64,000 nucleotides of DNA. It comes from Marinobacter sediminum (lineage in GTDB: Bacteria; Pseudomonadota; Gammaproteobacteria; Pseudomonadales; Oleiphilaceae). The stretch spans positions 1 to 64,000 of the forward strand of contig NZ_JAEMQH010000005.1 of the NCBI RefSeq assembly GCF_016820575.1. Direction: 5' to 3'. The position numbers and the translations under genes were made by a program. Numbering within the stretch: the stretch's first letter is position 1; each line of letters opens with the position of its first letter. Below the pieces are notes generated by a model. The model did no database searches. It worked only from the letters and a program-made list of their open reading frames with translations, and was not told the DNA's origin. This document shows positions 26,253 through 37,796 of the stretch, piece after piece.

Positions 26253-28538
26253 ATGGTGACCACGCACAATCTCGGCTTTCCCCGCATAGGCAGGCAACGC
26301 GAACTGAAGTTTGCGCTGGAGGCGTTCTGGCAAGGCCGGATAACGGAGAGTGAACTGACCGAAACCGGGGCCCGACTGCGCCAGGAGAATTGGCAAGCGC
26401 AGAACCAGTTCGATCTGGTACCCGTTGGGGACTTTTCGCTTTACGATCAGGTTCTGGATATGAGCTTTACCCTGGGTCACCTACCCCACCGGGCCAGAGA
26501 CGGCAGCGGAACCGCCCTCGATCAGTATTTCCGGGTTGCCCGCGGGCGTTCGGCCAACGACGATTCGTGTCAGTCCATCCATGCCGGGGCAATGACCAAA
26601 TGGTTCGACACCAACTACCACTACATCGTGCCTGAGTTCGACGAAACCACCGCATTTGCGCTCAATCCCGAGCGCCTGCAGGCACAGATTACCGAAGCCA
26701 GAGCTCAGGGCGTCTCTCCGAAGCCTGTAATAATCGGGCCAATCACTTATCTGTGGCTGGGCAGAGCAAAGGACGACAGCAACCCGCTGGATCTGCTTGA
26801 TCGCCTGCTACCGGTCTACGCCGAACTACTCGAACACTTCGCTGAACAGGGCATAGACTGGGTACAGGTAGATGAACCGGTGCTGGTCACCGAACTGGAC
26901 CTGGCTTGGCGCCATGCCTTCAATTTGGCCTACCACCACCTGAAAACGACCGCCCCCAAGCTGCTACTGACCACCTATTTTGGCGATCTGCGAGAGAACC
27001 TCCAACTCGCCTGCGACTTGCCCGTGGCAGGCCTGCATCTGGATGCTATCAGCGCGCCTCAGGAGGTTAGCCGGGTTGCAGACTGGCTGGCGCCGCACAA
27101 GGTTTTGTCGGTGGGCGTAGTCAATGGCCGCAACATCTGGCTCACCGACCTGAGCAAAACATTGGACTGGCTTGAGCCCCTGCACGAAAAACTGGGCGCG
27201 CGATTGTGGCTGGCGCCATCCTGCTCACTGCTGCATGTTCCCGTGGACCTGGAGAGCGAACAGAAACTGGACGCTGAGGTCAAAGGCTGGCTCGCGTTCG
27301 CGGTGCAAAAACTCGAGGAACTGACCACCCTGGCCCGCGCTCTTAATTTGGGCCGTGACGCAGTGAAAGACGTTCTGGCGACAAACGCAGCGGCAGTACG
27401 GAGCCGACAAACTTCTGTGCGCGCCAACACCGCAACAGCCGCTCAAACCCTTCGGAATCTGGACAGCTCTGCAGGCTACCGAAAGACCGCGTATCACGAA
27501 CGACGAGAGATCCAGCGCCGACAACTGCCGTTGCCCCCCTACCCAACCACCACCATTGGCTCGTTTCCCCAGACCCATGAAATCCGCAAGGCCCGCCAGC
27601 AATTCCGCAAAGGAGCACTGGCAGAGGCCGACTACACAGCGCGGATTCGCGACGAGATCGCTCACTGCATTCGCAGGCAGGAGGAGCTTGGGCTTGATGT
27701 TCTGGTTCATGGCGAAGCGGAACGCAACGACATGGTGGAGTACTTCGGCGAGCACCTCGACGGCTATGCCTTCAGCCAGTTTGGCTGGGTCCAGTCCTAC
27801 GGTTCCCGCTGCGTAAAGCCGCCCATCCTGTTTGGCAATATCTCCCGGCCCCGGGCGATCACGGTGAATTGGAGCCGCTACGCTCAGTCACTCACAGACA
27901 AACCAGTAAAAGGCATGCTCACCGGCCCGGTTACCATTCTGAACTGGTCTTTTGTTCGCGACGACCAACCCCGCAAGGACACGGCCTTGCAACTGGCCCT
28001 GGCGATACGGGAAGAGGTTCTTGATCTGGAAGCGGCTGGCCTGAAGATTATCCAGATTGACGAAGCCGCGCTCCGAGAGGGACTGCCCCTGCGCCGGTCA
28101 GATTGGGCAGGCTATCTGGACTGGGCGATCGATGCCTTCAGGCTGACAGCGAATGGCGTCAAGGATGAGACCCAAGTGCACACGCACATGTGCTACTCCG
28201 AGTTTAACGACATCCTGGGTGCCATTACCCGAATGGACGCCGATGTCATCACCATTGAAACATCCCGGTCGGACATGGCTCTTCTGGAAGCCTTTAAGAA
28301 CAAGTCCTACCCGAACGACATAGGTCCGGGCGTCTACGACATCCACTCCCCCAACATTCCCGAGCCACAGGACATGGTGACCCTGATCGGAAAGGCTGCA
28401 GCGCGCATTCCCGCCGAGCGTTTGTGGGTTAACCCGGACTGTGGTTTGAAAACGCGAAGTTGGGAGGAAGTCATTCCGGCGCTGGAAAATATGGTCAGTG
28501 CCGCAAAAGCACTTCGGCTGGAGCTATCCGCTCAATAA
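26253..28538 (+). CDS. metE: Cobalamin-independent methionine synthase MetE
   Basis: MetE transfers a methyl group from 5-methyl-tetrahydropteroyl-triglutamate to homocysteine, the last step of methionine synthesis, without B12. The 761-residue product (E. coli 753) has both (beta-alpha)8 halves. Zinc ligands His645 and Cys647 (in THMCYSEF) and Cys730 (in NPDCGLKTR) align with the E. coli ligands. I chose the ATG at 26253 ([13 protein letters not shown]) because AAGGAG precedes it by 10 bases and family homology starts there. The 3' end overlaps cpdA by seven bases (convergent). Confidence 0.97.
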   Translation: MVTTHNLGFPRIGRQRELKFALEAFWQGRITESELTETGARLRQENWQAQNQFDLVPVGDFSLYDQVLDMSFTLGHLPHRARDGSGTALDQYFRVARGRSANDDSCQSIHAGAMTKWFDTNYHYIVPEFDETTAFALNPERLQAQITEARAQGVSPKPVIIGPITYLWLGRAKDDSNPLDLLDRLLPVYAELLEHFAEQGIDWVQVDEPVLVTELDLAWRHAFNLAYHHLKTTAPKLLLTTYFGDLRENLQLACDLPVAGLHLDAISAPQEVSRVADWLAPHKVLSVGVVNGRNIWLTDLSKTLDWLEPLHEKLGARLWLAPSCSLLHVPVDLESEQKLDAEVKGWLAFAVQKLEELTTLARALNLGRDAVKDVLATNAAAVRSRQTSVRANTATAAQTLRNLDSSAGYRKTAYHERREIQRRQLPLPPYPTTTIGSFPQTHEIRKARQQFRKGALAEADYTARIRDEIAHCIRRQEELGLDVLVHGEAERNDMVEYFGEHLDGYAFSQFGWVQSYGSRCVKPPILFGNISRPRAITVNWSRYAQSLTDKPVKGMLTGPVTILNWSFVRDDQPRKDTALQLALAIREEVLDLEAAGLKIIQIDEAALREGLPLRRSDWAGYLDWAIDAFRLTANGVKDETQVHTHMCYSEFNDILGAITRMDADVITIETSRSDMALLEAFKNKSYPNDIGPGVYDIHSPNIPEPQDMVTLIGKAAARIPAERLWVNPDCGLKTRSWEEVIPALENMVSAAKALRLELSAQ

Positions 28539-29338
28539 CCGGAGCTCTTCTGGTCCAGCTCGAACTCAAAATCAGTCGCCCGGCCGACTTCGGTGTAGAA
28601 TTCGCCGGAGGGCATCAGCTCGAACCAGCGATAACCGGGCGACAACGGCTCCACGGAAAAAGCGCTGGAGCCTGTGGTGAACTGGATACACGTGGAGGGC
28701 GTGGCCATCAGGTGCACGCCATTTCTATTCAGCCCCTGCTCCTGATGGATATGCCCCCACAGTACAATTTTCACCTGGGGGAACCGATCGACGATTTGCC
28801 AGAAGTCTTCACGATTACGCAAACCGATGGGCTGCATCCAGTCGCAGCCAACGTCCACCGGATGATGGTGCAGCGTGATGAGCGCAGGCAATTCCGGATT
28901 CTCAGCCAGAGCTGTTTCAAGGAATTCGAGCTCGGACGGAGCCAACTCACCGTAAACTTGGCCCGGCACCGAAGAATCCAGCAGCAGACATTGCCAGCCA
29001 CCCTGAATGATTTGCCGACGATGAGCCTGGTACTCCGAGGCGACTCTGCGCAGCACTCCGGATTCATCATGATTGCCCGCCAGCCAAGCCGAGCCACAGG
29101 CGAACACCTGTAGCCGGTCCCCGAACGCCCGGTAGGCTTGTTCGGAGCCATCCTGGGCGAGATCTCCAGTCGCAAGGATGAGGTCCGGCTGGCCATGGCT
29201 TTTAACGGCCTCGGCGATGACGGCATCGAGACTGTCCCGGGTATTCACGCCGAGAAGCTCGCCACTGGCATCGGCCATCAGGTGCGGATCCGTCAACTGC
29301 AATACCCGGAATGGCCGGTTTTTATCTTTTGTAGTCAT
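28532..29338 (-). CDS. cpdA: 3',5'-cyclic AMP phosphodiesterase CpdA
   Basis: CpdA hydrolyses cAMP to AMP and so limits CRP/Vfr-type signalling. The 268-residue product is a class III metallophosphoesterase with all metal motifs: TDPH (16-19), GDLAQD (58-63), GNHD (88-91), HHHP and GHIH. Order nudF-DUF1249-cpdA matches E. coli nudF-yqiB-cpdA. The ribosome site is close to the start (AAAGG three bases before ATG), and AGTCATACGC is repeated at 29333-29342 and 29349-29358 around it. Confidence 0.93.
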   Translation of the reverse strand: MTTKDKNRPFRVLQLTDPHLMADASGELLGVNTRDSLDAVIAEAVKSHGQPDLILATGDLAQDGSEQAYRAFGDRLQVFACGSAWLAGNHDESGVLRRVASEYQAHRRQIIQGGWQCLLLDSSVPGQVYGELAPSELEFLETALAENPELPALITLHHHPVDVGCDWMQPIGLRNREDFWQIVDRFPQVKIVLWGHIHQEQGLNRNGVHLMATPSTCIQFTTGSSAFSVEPLSPGYRWFELMPSGEFYTEVGRATDFEFELDQKSSGY

Positions 29339-29553
29339 ACGCCTTTAAAGTCATACGCTCTTGATCAAGTCGGTGCCCATCTATAAACCCAGGCCAAGTG
29401 TACGACGGCTGCTTGCGGTTTGGTTTCTCTTGAATGCCACGGGGATCACATTCTGACGAGGCCCCGATGAAAAAATGCCCTTTTTGACAACTGCGACACA
29501 CCCTCTTGCAAGTATTCGCGGGCTCGCAAGCCGTGTCGGAGCGGAGATCCCGA

Positions 29554-30039
29554 TCAATCGACGCCCTCGCCAGCGGACCAGGCAGCGTGTTCCATCGGCA
29601 GGTGACCAAAGCGAAGGCAATAGTCCAGCCAGTCCGCAAGGAAGCCGTTGACCTGAGCTTTTTCATCGGGGTGGTGCATGAATCGGTTGGGATAGTCGTT
29701 GACAGGTGCGATCTGGCGATCACGATAACAGCTGATCACCTCAGCCATGGCGGCATCGTGATAAACACGCACGGTCATTTGCGGGTTATTGAGCCAGCGT
29801 CCGGAATTATGAATCTGTTCCAGTAGGAGGGTTTCCGTGTACTTGGCGGTCTGCAACAGCTTGATCTGAACCCGACCCAGGTAGATATTTTCGCTGTGGA
29901 GTTCGAATTCGCACACCGGCTTGCCGTCCACCTCGAGCTGGCGCAACCGGCGCAGGCGCTGGTAATTGCCATCACACAGGGCACCAAGCTGCCGGAGGTC
30001 CGGCACATAGCGCTTTGGTTGCATGCTCCACTCAGTCAT
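29554..30039 (-). CDS. DUF1249 family protein (YqiB-like)
   Basis: The 161-residue predicted cytoplasmic protein matches the DUF1249 family (E. coli YqiB) in length, in the conserved strings NYQRL and RVYHDA, and in position directly after nudF, with which it shares one base (stop/start overlap). Its function is unknown. Strong linkage to nudF and cpdA suggests a role around nucleotide metabolism, but that is an inference. A 215-base gap separates it from cpdA; there I see only weak repeats (CTTGC/GCAAG) and no clear promoter. Confidence 0.88.
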   Translation of the reverse strand: MTEWSMQPKRYVPDLRQLGALCDGNYQRLRRLRQLEVDGKPVCEFELHSENIYLGRVQIKLLQTAKYTETLLLEQIHNSGRWLNNPQMTVRVYHDAAMAEVISCYRDRQIAPVNDYPNRFMHHPDEKAQVNGFLADWLDYCLRFGHLPMEHAAWSAGEGVD

Positions 30040-30656
30040 TAACTGGCCTCTTTCCGAAGTCTTGAACGATTCAGTTCAAGCCACTGCAAGGCAATAATAG
30101 CTGCCGCGTTGTTGATCCTGCCATCGTGGATCATGGCAATGGCATTCTCGGCACTGACCACATGGGCCCGGATATCTTCATGCTCATGCTCGACACCGTA
30201 GAGCCCTCCGGCTGCCTCGGTGCTGATCAGCCCACAAAACAGATGGATCAGCTCGGTAGTGCCACCGGGCGACACCATGTAATCACAGATCTTGGTCAGA
30301 TCTCTAAAGGATAGCCCGGCTTCTTCCTGACCTTCCCGTTGGGCCACATCTTCGGGTGTTTCACCGTCCTCGTTCATCCCGGCCACCAGCTCCAGCAACC
30401 AGGGTGACTGATTGCGGCCAAGGGCTCCCAGGCGGAACTGCTCTAACAGCACCACTTCATCCCGGACCGGATCGTAGGGCAGAACGCAGGTGGCATCACC
30501 ACGAATGAACAGCTCGCGGGTAAAAACAGGCATATCCCGGCCATCGAAGCGCGCGTGCGTCAGCCACAGCTTGTCCATGCGGAAAAAGCCCTGGAAAACC
30601 GTTTCACGTTTCTCGATGGTGACGTCGCTGGCGTTGAACTGAAATGGTTCGGTCAT
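30039..30656 (-). CDS. nudF: ADP-ribose pyrophosphatase NudF
   Basis: NudF splits ADP-ribose into AMP and ribose 5-phosphate. The 205-residue product (E. coli 209) has a complete Nudix box from Gly93 to Leu115 with Glu108, Glu111 and Glu112 as metal ligands, and the upstream LLEQFR string used for dimer and substrate contacts. It heads the nudF-DUF1249 pair and lies 109 bases downstream of thiC on the same strand. Confidence 0.94.
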   Translation of the reverse strand: MTEPFQFNASDVTIEKRETVFQGFFRMDKLWLTHARFDGRDMPVFTRELFIRGDATCVLPYDPVRDEVVLLEQFRLGALGRNQSPWLLELVAGMNEDGETPEDVAQREGQEEAGLSFRDLTKICDYMVSPGGTTELIHLFCGLISTEAAGGLYGVEHEHEDIRAHVVSAENAIAMIHDGRINNAAAIIALQWLELNRSRLRKEAS

Positions 30657-30715
30657 TGTTCACCCTGTTTCGGCAGTGACTTCGAACGATAGCCTTTGGC
30701 TGTTCTTGATTGCAA

Positions 30716-30751
30716 GGGGATTGGCGCTCAGCGCACCAATCACCAATCCCC
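30716..30751 (-). terminator. Stem-loop after thiC
   Basis: Arms GGGGATTGG (30716-30724) and CCAATCCCC (30743-30751) pair over nine bases, with further pairing of GCGCT/AGCGC inside. It lies between thiC and nudF on the minus strand. There is no T run, so it may be a weak terminator or a processing site. GATTGG occurs three times on the minus strand in this gap. Confidence 0.5.
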
Positions 30752-30765
30752 AACCTCCAATCAAA

Positions 30766-32712
<1,947 letters not shown>

Positions 32713-32751
32713 CTATCGGAGACACGTTTTGCCAATCAGCTATGTGGTCTT

Positions 32752-32828
32752 AATTCCTACGCCGGTATTATCCGGATCAGGTCGCGGGTTCTGCGTTGCA
32801 ATCTCAGCCGTCTGCCCATACTTAGTTC
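32752..32828 (-). promoter_or_regulatory. TPP riboswitch (THI element) of thiC
   Basis: On the minus strand the conserved THI-box strings occur in order: CTGAGAT, then ACCTGATCCGGATAATACC, then GGCGTAGGAA. These are the pyrimidine- and pyrophosphate-sensing cores of the TPP aptamer. About 108 bases separate it from the ATG, and a GTCTC/GAGAC hairpin in that stretch may be part of the expression platform. Confidence 0.95.
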
Positions 32829-33040
32829 AGGCAGACCAGCACCCCGTCAAGACGCGAATCTGTTTTGTGTGACACCGCAAATGAGTGCCGTTTGCAAGTG
32901 TAGAGCTGTGACTGATTATTGTCCATAATGGCGCACCAAAGCCTTATCAACGGTCTGATTCTGCACAACTTGCACAGTGCAGCAACCAAGTCAGCGTTTG
33001 CGAGTAGGACGCTCACGTCCACAGGTATTCAGGAGAAACA
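32829..33040 (+). promoter_or_regulatory. tolC upstream region
   Basis: This 212-base non-coding stretch between the thiC riboswitch and tolC must hold both divergent promoters. An inverted repeat CTGCAC (32961-32966) / GTGCAG (32977-32982) overlaps the perfect palindrome TGCACAGTGCA (32971-32981) and could be an operator. AGGAG lies seven bases before the tolC ATG. I could not place a convincing -35/-10 pair. Confidence 0.45.
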
Positions 33041-34420
33041 ATGAAGAAACGTCTGCTTTCCGGACTGGTTGGTCTCATGGTGGCTCAGCCTGCCCTTGCC
33101 ATCGATTTAATGGAGACCTATGAGAAAGCCCTGTCCTACGATTCCGGCATTGCTGCGGCCGAGGCCAGCTTTGAAGCCCAGCGGGCCGCCAGCGATGTGA
33201 CTCGCAGCGTACTGCTGCCCCAGGTTGGCGCATTTGGCGAGGCCAATTACATTGATGTGGAAGGCCCCAACCAGGACAACAGCTACCGCGAACTGGCGTA
33301 CGGGGTTCAGCTCACCCAGCCACTGTTCCGCGCCGACGCCTGGTTTGATTATGACGCCAGCCAGTTTCAGACCGAGTCTGCTCGCGCCAATTACAACCTC
33401 GCTCAACAGCAGCTGATATTGGATGTGGCGACCGCCTACTTCAATGTGCTCCGCGCCAGAGACACCGTCATCACGACCCGGGCAGCGGAAGCAGCAATCC
33501 AGCGCCAGTACGAACAGGCCCAGGAGCGTTTCGACGTTGGCCTGATTGCCATTACCGAGGTCTACGAAGCTCGCGCAACCTATGACGACACCCGCAGCCA
33601 GCGCATTGTCGCGGAAAACCAGCTCAACATTGCCCAGGAACAGGTGGCGCGTCTGACCGGTGAGTTTCCGGAAGAGATTGAAAATCTGCGGCAGAATTTC
33701 CCATTAGGCCGGCCCGACCCCATGGACCCATCTGCTTGGGAGGCAACCGCGCTTGACCAGAATTGGTCTGTTCAATCTGCCCTGTACGATTTGAACGTCA
33801 GTGAAGCCAACCTCAAGTCCGCCAAGGCGGGCCATTACCCCACCCTGGATCTGAACGCCTCGTACGGAAAGACCAAGACCGATGGATTGGAGGATCCCAG
33901 TACTTTTCAGATGCAACGGGATGGCACCACCACCCAGGGCGTCATTGGCGTGACCCTGAACGTGCCTCTGTACACCGGTGGCGGTACTCAGGCCGGCGTT
34001 CGCCAGCGACGGTCATTGGTCACCGTGGCCGAACAGTCACTGAAAACCGTTCGTCGTGACGTGCGGGTAAGCACTCGCAGCCTGTTTTTGACGGTAAACA
34101 ACAACATCGAGACTGCCTCGGCACTTGAGCAGACCATTGTCTCCCGCCGCAGCGCCCTGGACGCCACCCGGGCCGGGTACGAGGTTGGTACACGGAACAT
34201 CGTTGAGGTTCTGGATGCTGAGCGGGCCTATTACGTGGCGCTGCGGGACTACGCCAACTCTCGCTACGACTACGTAGTCAACACCCTGCAACTCAAGCAG
34301 GCTGCCGGTACGCTGAGCCCTCAGGATCTGGTTGCATTGAACAACTGGCTGAGTGAATCGGCGCCGGGCATCGAAGCGCTGGCCAACGAAGACAAGGTTC
34401 TGGACAACCCGGCTCAGTAA
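33041..34420 (+). CDS. tolC: TolC-family outer-membrane efflux channel
   Basis: TolC forms the trimeric outer-membrane and periplasmic tunnel used by tripartite drug efflux pumps and type I secretion. The 459-residue product has a signal peptide cleaved after ALA (about residue 20), two repeated helical-hairpin halves (about 25-220 and 230-430) and the family strings QPLFRADAW and VEVLDAERAYY. Synteny with thiC and nudF-yqiB-cpdA supports true TolC rather than an OprM-type paralogue. There is no lipobox. Confidence 0.95.
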   Translation: MKKRLLSGLVGLMVAQPALAIDLMETYEKALSYDSGIAAAEASFEAQRAASDVTRSVLLPQVGAFGEANYIDVEGPNQDNSYRELAYGVQLTQPLFRADAWFDYDASQFQTESARANYNLAQQQLILDVATAYFNVLRARDTVITTRAAEAAIQRQYEQAQERFDVGLIAITEVYEARATYDDTRSQRIVAENQLNIAQEQVARLTGEFPEEIENLRQNFPLGRPDPMDPSAWEATALDQNWSVQSALYDLNVSEANLKSAKAGHYPTLDLNASYGKTKTDGLEDPSTFQMQRDGTTTQGVIGVTLNVPLYTGGGTQAGVRQRRSLVTVAEQSLKTVRRDVRVSTRSLFLTVNNNIETASALEQTIVSRRSALDATRAGYEVGTRNIVEVLDAERAYYVALRDYANSRYDYVVNTLQLKQAAGTLSPQDLVALNNWLSESAPGIEALANEDKVLDNPAQ

Positions 34421-34426
34421 TACGTG

Positions 34427-34452
34427 AGGCGGGCTCGACTCCGGGCTCGCCT
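34427..34452. terminator. Stem-loop between tolC and waaA
   Basis: AGGCGGGCTC (34427-34436) can pair with GGGCTCGCCT (34443-34452) over ten bases including two G-T pairs, with a six-base loop. It fills the gap between convergent tolC and waaA and overlaps the waaA stop. The T run is weak. Confidence 0.5.
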
Positions 34453-35705
34453 TAAATCCGCTCTACGATCCCGTCGACAACCTTGTCCAGCGCGCCCCGG
34501 TTCTTGTGAACGACAGCCAGTGCCCGATCACCAATGGTATGGCGCTCATCGTCGTCGCTGATCAGCTGAACAAGGTGGGCCGCCAATTCATCGGCATCGG
34601 CAACCACCTTGACACCGGAATCGTCCAGCAGCCGCTGGTAGATGGTCTCGAAGTTAAACACGTGCGGCCCGGAAAACACTGGAATACCCCAGGCGGCCGG
34701 CTCCAGTGGGTTATGCCCACCGCGCTCGATCAATGACCCTCCCACAAACGCCATGTCGCTGGCGCCGTAAAGCATCATCAACTCGCCCATGGTATCGGCC
34801 AGGTAAACATCCGCCGACGCTACGCCGTTGCCGGTTGACCGCCGTGCCAACGTCAGCCCGGCCTTTTCAACTTTGTCGGCCACCGACTCAAAGCGCTCCG
34901 GATGGCGCGGTACAATAATCAGCAGAGTGCGGGGATGGACGGCAAGCACCTTCCGATGTGCTTCCAGCAATTGGGCATCTTCGCCCTCATGTGTGCTACC
35001 GGCGATCCATACTGCCGGCCTGGACAGGGATTGCCGAAGCTCCGCCGATGCGCTGCGGACCTCATCGGTAATATCGACGTCGAACTTAACACTTCCGGTG
35101 ACGGCGACTTTCGAGCTGGCAACGCCAATCCGACAGAAGCGCTCGGCGTCTTTTTCAGCCTGGGCGGCCACCCAGCTGATGCTGCGCATGATCGGCGCGG
35201 CCAGGCTCTTGATGCGCTCATAGCCCTGGGCTGAACGCTCGGAAAGCCGGGCGTTGATCAAGAACACCGGCACCTCAAGCGTCCGGCACTGGCGTATCAT
35301 GTTAGGCCAGATTTCGGTTTCCATGATGACCAGAATCCGGGGTTGCGCCCGCTTCAGAAACCGTCGGATGGAACCCGGCGTATCATAGGGCGCATAGGCG
35401 TACTGCACCTGGTCACCGAACATTTTTTGAGCCTGGGCCAGGCCGGTGTCCGTCATGGCAGTCATCAGGATGGTGATCCCGGGGTCGCGGGCCAACAGGC
35501 GGCGAACCATGGGGCCGGCAGCAATGGTTTCACCCACAGATACCGCATGCACCCAGACCACAGCGCCCTCATGTCGGGGCACAATGCCAAGTCGTTGGTA
35601 CCAGTTGCGACGAAGCTCCGGAGCCCGACGACCGTTCCACCACAGGCGCAACAAAATGAAAGGCAAAAGTAACCGTATCAACTGGGAATAGATAAATTGC
35701 AGCAC
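34452..35705 (-). CDS. waaA: Kdo transferase WaaA (KdtA)
   Basis: WaaA adds Kdo residues to the lipid IVA precursor at the inner membrane, opening the LPS core. The 417-residue GT30 product has an N-terminal membrane anchor (about 5-20), the RLG and HAVSVGET strings of the N-terminal domain, and the C-terminal GSTHEGED and GGHNPLEPAAWG motifs. The track-length frame extends upstream, but a GTG at 35705 with GGAG six bases before it gives a start that matches family length (E. coli 425). It opens the glycan locus and diverges from an LpxL-family gene. Confidence 0.94.
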   Translation of the reverse strand: MLQFIYSQLIRLLLPFILLRLWWNGRRAPELRRNWYQRLGIVPRHEGAVVWVHAVSVGETIAAGPMVRRLLARDPGITILMTAMTDTGLAQAQKMFGDQVQYAYAPYDTPGSIRRFLKRAQPRILVIMETEIWPNMIRQCRTLEVPVFLINARLSERSAQGYERIKSLAAPIMRSISWVAAQAEKDAERFCRIGVASSKVAVTGSVKFDVDITDEVRSASAELRQSLSRPAVWIAGSTHEGEDAQLLEAHRKVLAVHPRTLLIIVPRHPERFESVADKVEKAGLTLARRSTGNGVASADVYLADTMGELMMLYGASDMAFVGGSLIERGGHNPLEPAAWGIPVFSGPHVFNFETIYQRLLDDSGVKVVADADELAAHLVQLISDDDERHTIGDRALAVVHKNRGALDKVVDGIVERI

Positions 35706-35827
35706 ACAGGACTCCGGATAAAACAGTAAGGTATCATAGCCGAAAACCCATTGATTTACTTCTGATTGATGCTGGTAATCGCCCGCGACGGCGGCCGGTT
35801 TCACGGACAGGCAGGGTCATTATTCCC

Positions 35828-36775
35828 GTGAAGAAGAAACACCGAAAACTCCCGAGAAATACCGACTACTCCGCCTACCGCCACCCCCGGTGGTGGCCCA
35901 CGTGGATCGGCATTGGCCTGATGTGGTTGCTGGCGCAGCTGCCGATCCGGGCTCAGTGGTGGCTCGGAAAAATTGCCGGGCTGCTGGCCTGGCGCCTGGC
36001 CGGTAGCCGCCGCCACATCACCGAAGTGAACATTGGCCTGTGTTTTCCAGAGCTCACCTCTGAGCAACAGGCAGCACTGGTGCGCAAATCGTTTATTGCC
36101 AACGGTATCGGCCTGATGGAACTGGGGCTTGCCTGGTTCCGAAATCCCGCCAAATTAACCTCTATTACCACCGTACATGGGCTCGAACATTTTGAGCAGG
36201 CCCTCGCTCGCGGCAAGGGCGTGCTTTTGCTCGGTGGCCATTACAGCACACTGGATCTCGGCGGCAGCCTGGTTACCGAGTACATCAATGCCGATGTCAT
36301 GCAGCGGGATCACAACAATCCCCTGATGAATGCAGTGATGACCCGGGCACGGGAGCGCCGGTACGGCAAGGTCCTCGGTGCCAGGGATTTGCGCGGTCTG
36401 TTCAGAAGCCTGAAAAACAATCATGCGGTCTGGTATGCCACCGATCAGGATTACGGCCGCAAGGACATTGTCTTTGCCCCGTTCTTCGACATCCCGGCTG
36501 GCACCATAACGGCCACCTCCCGCATTGCCGAGCGCAGTGGCTGCGCCGTTGTGCCCTTCAGCCACGCTCGGCGTGAAGACCAGCCCGGGTACGATATCTA
36601 CTTTCATCCGGCTCTTGAGAACTTTCCCAGTGGCGATGACCTGCAGGATGCCACGCTCGTTAACCGCACCATCGAACAGGAAATTCGCCGGGCACCGGCG
36701 CAGTACCTGTGGATGCACCGCCGCTTCAAGACACGCCCGAACGTCGGCGACCCAGGTTTTTATGGACGCCACTAA
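35828..36775 (+). CDS. LpxL/LpxM-family lipid A acyltransferase
   Basis: The 315-residue product is a lysophospholipid-acyltransferase-like enzyme that would add a secondary acyl chain to Kdo2-lipid A. It has an N-terminal membrane segment (about 25-58), the HX4D motif (His138 to Asp143 in GGHYSTLD) and the NIGLCFPEL string. The start is GTG at 35828 with only a weak ribosome site. A second family member lies at 42155, so they probably place different acyl chains or act at different positions. Which one is LpxL and which LpxM cannot be told from sequence alone. Confidence 0.88.
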   Translation: MKKKHRKLPRNTDYSAYRHPRWWPTWIGIGLMWLLAQLPIRAQWWLGKIAGLLAWRLAGSRRHITEVNIGLCFPELTSEQQAALVRKSFIANGIGLMELGLAWFRNPAKLTSITTVHGLEHFEQALARGKGVLLLGGHYSTLDLGGSLVTEYINADVMQRDHNNPLMNAVMTRARERRYGKVLGARDLRGLFRSLKNNHAVWYATDQDYGRKDIVFAPFFDIPAGTITATSRIAERSGCAVVPFSHARREDQPGYDIYFHPALENFPSGDDLQDATLVNRTIEQEIRRAPAQYLWMHRRFKTRPNVGDPGFYGRH

Positions 36776-36815
36776 CCAGCACGCTTACGGAGGCCGGTTA
36801 ATATGACTGGAGCCC

Positions 36816-37796
36816 ATGTCCAATCCCACTGACCGTAACAACGGGGCGCCTGCGGTCTGGCTGCTGACCGACAACAAAGCGGGCCACCGGAACCAGCTGA
36901 AGGGCCTGGGCAATCGCCTTCGCGTGCTCACCGGCGCCAGTCTCCACTGGATTGACGCCAGCGAAGTTGAGGTGCCCGTATGGCGCGCTCTGCTGGGCAT
37001 CGCCCCCACCCTTAATGCCGAATTGCCAGCGCCAAACCTGATTGTTGCGGCCGGCACGGGCACCCATCGACTGTTGCTGTCACTGCGCAGGGTCAGCCGC
37101 GCAAAGACGTTAACCCTGATGAAACCCGGCTTCCCCCTCAGCTGGGTCGACGGCGTGATCACCCCGGCCCACGATGCCATCCACAGCAAACACGTTCTGC
37201 TCACCGAGGGCGCACTTAATTCGATCACGCCTTTGGCCCGCATCACCGACAAACCAGAGGCCCTGATACTCCTCGGTGGCCCGTCGCCGCATTTCGAGTG
37301 GGACAATGACGTGCTGCTCGGACAGATCAATAACCTGATCGGGCAATACCCGGCATGGCGTTGGACCATCGGCGGCTCCCGCCGAACCCCGGAAGAATTG
37401 CTGGCCCGACTGGCAGAACTGCAGGGCCCCAAAATCACCGTTGTTCACCCAAAAGACACTTACCAGGACTGGCTTTCGCACCAGCTGGCCGCATCCAGAG
37501 CCGCCTGGGTCACTCCGGATAGCATGTCCATGGTGTGTGAAGCGGCAACGGCGGGGGTGCCAACCGGTATTTTTGAGCTCGCTGCTCGCCCTGCCAGCCG
37601 CGTCGCCCAGGGCGTTGGCCATCTGGTTGAAAACGGACGAATCGCCCACTGGACCGATCATGCTGCAGTCATGGCCGGGGATACTGTCCCAACAGCGACA
37701 CTCTGGGAGTCCGATCGCGCGGCACGCTGGGTCATTGACCGGCACTTGCCCGCCTCGCGCGCAATCCCACCAGTGAACAAGAGGACAACTGAATGA
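36816..37796 (+). CDS. ELM1-like (DUF1022) protein, probable GT-B glycosyltransferase
   Basis: The 326-residue product matches the bacterial family annotated as mitochondrial fission ELM1-like (DUF1022). It has WLLTDNKAGHRNQL (about 15-28), LIVAAGTGTH, and a C-terminal half with VTPDSMSMVCEAATAGVP that resembles the donor-binding region of MurG/LpxB-type GT-B enzymes. No signal peptide or membrane segment is seen. In bacteria these genes sit in LPS loci; a transferase role is an inference. It overlaps the next glycosyltransferase by four bases (ATGA), so the two are translated together. GGAG lies only three bases before the ATG, closer than usual. Confidence 0.8.
   Translation: MSNPTDRNNGAPAVWLLTDNKAGHRNQLKGLGNRLRVLTGASLHWIDASEVEVPVWRALLGIAPTLNAELPAPNLIVAAGTGTHRLLLSLRRVSRAKTLTLMKPGFPLSWVDGVITPAHDAIHSKHVLLTEGALNSITPLARITDKPEALILLGGPSPHFEWDNDVLLGQINNLIGQYPAWRWTIGGSRRTPEELLARLAELQGPKITVVHPKDTYQDWLSHQLAASRAAWVTPDSMSMVCEAATAGVPTGIFELAARPASRVAQGVGHLVENGRIAHWTDHAAVMAGDTVPTATLWESDRAARWVIDRHLPASRAIPPVNKRTTE

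Noticed and set aside
29339..29553. Possible small gene or RNA between cpdA and the DUF1249 gene
   Set aside because: The short frames lack ribosome sites, and only weak imperfect repeats are present. I see nothing that supports a gene.
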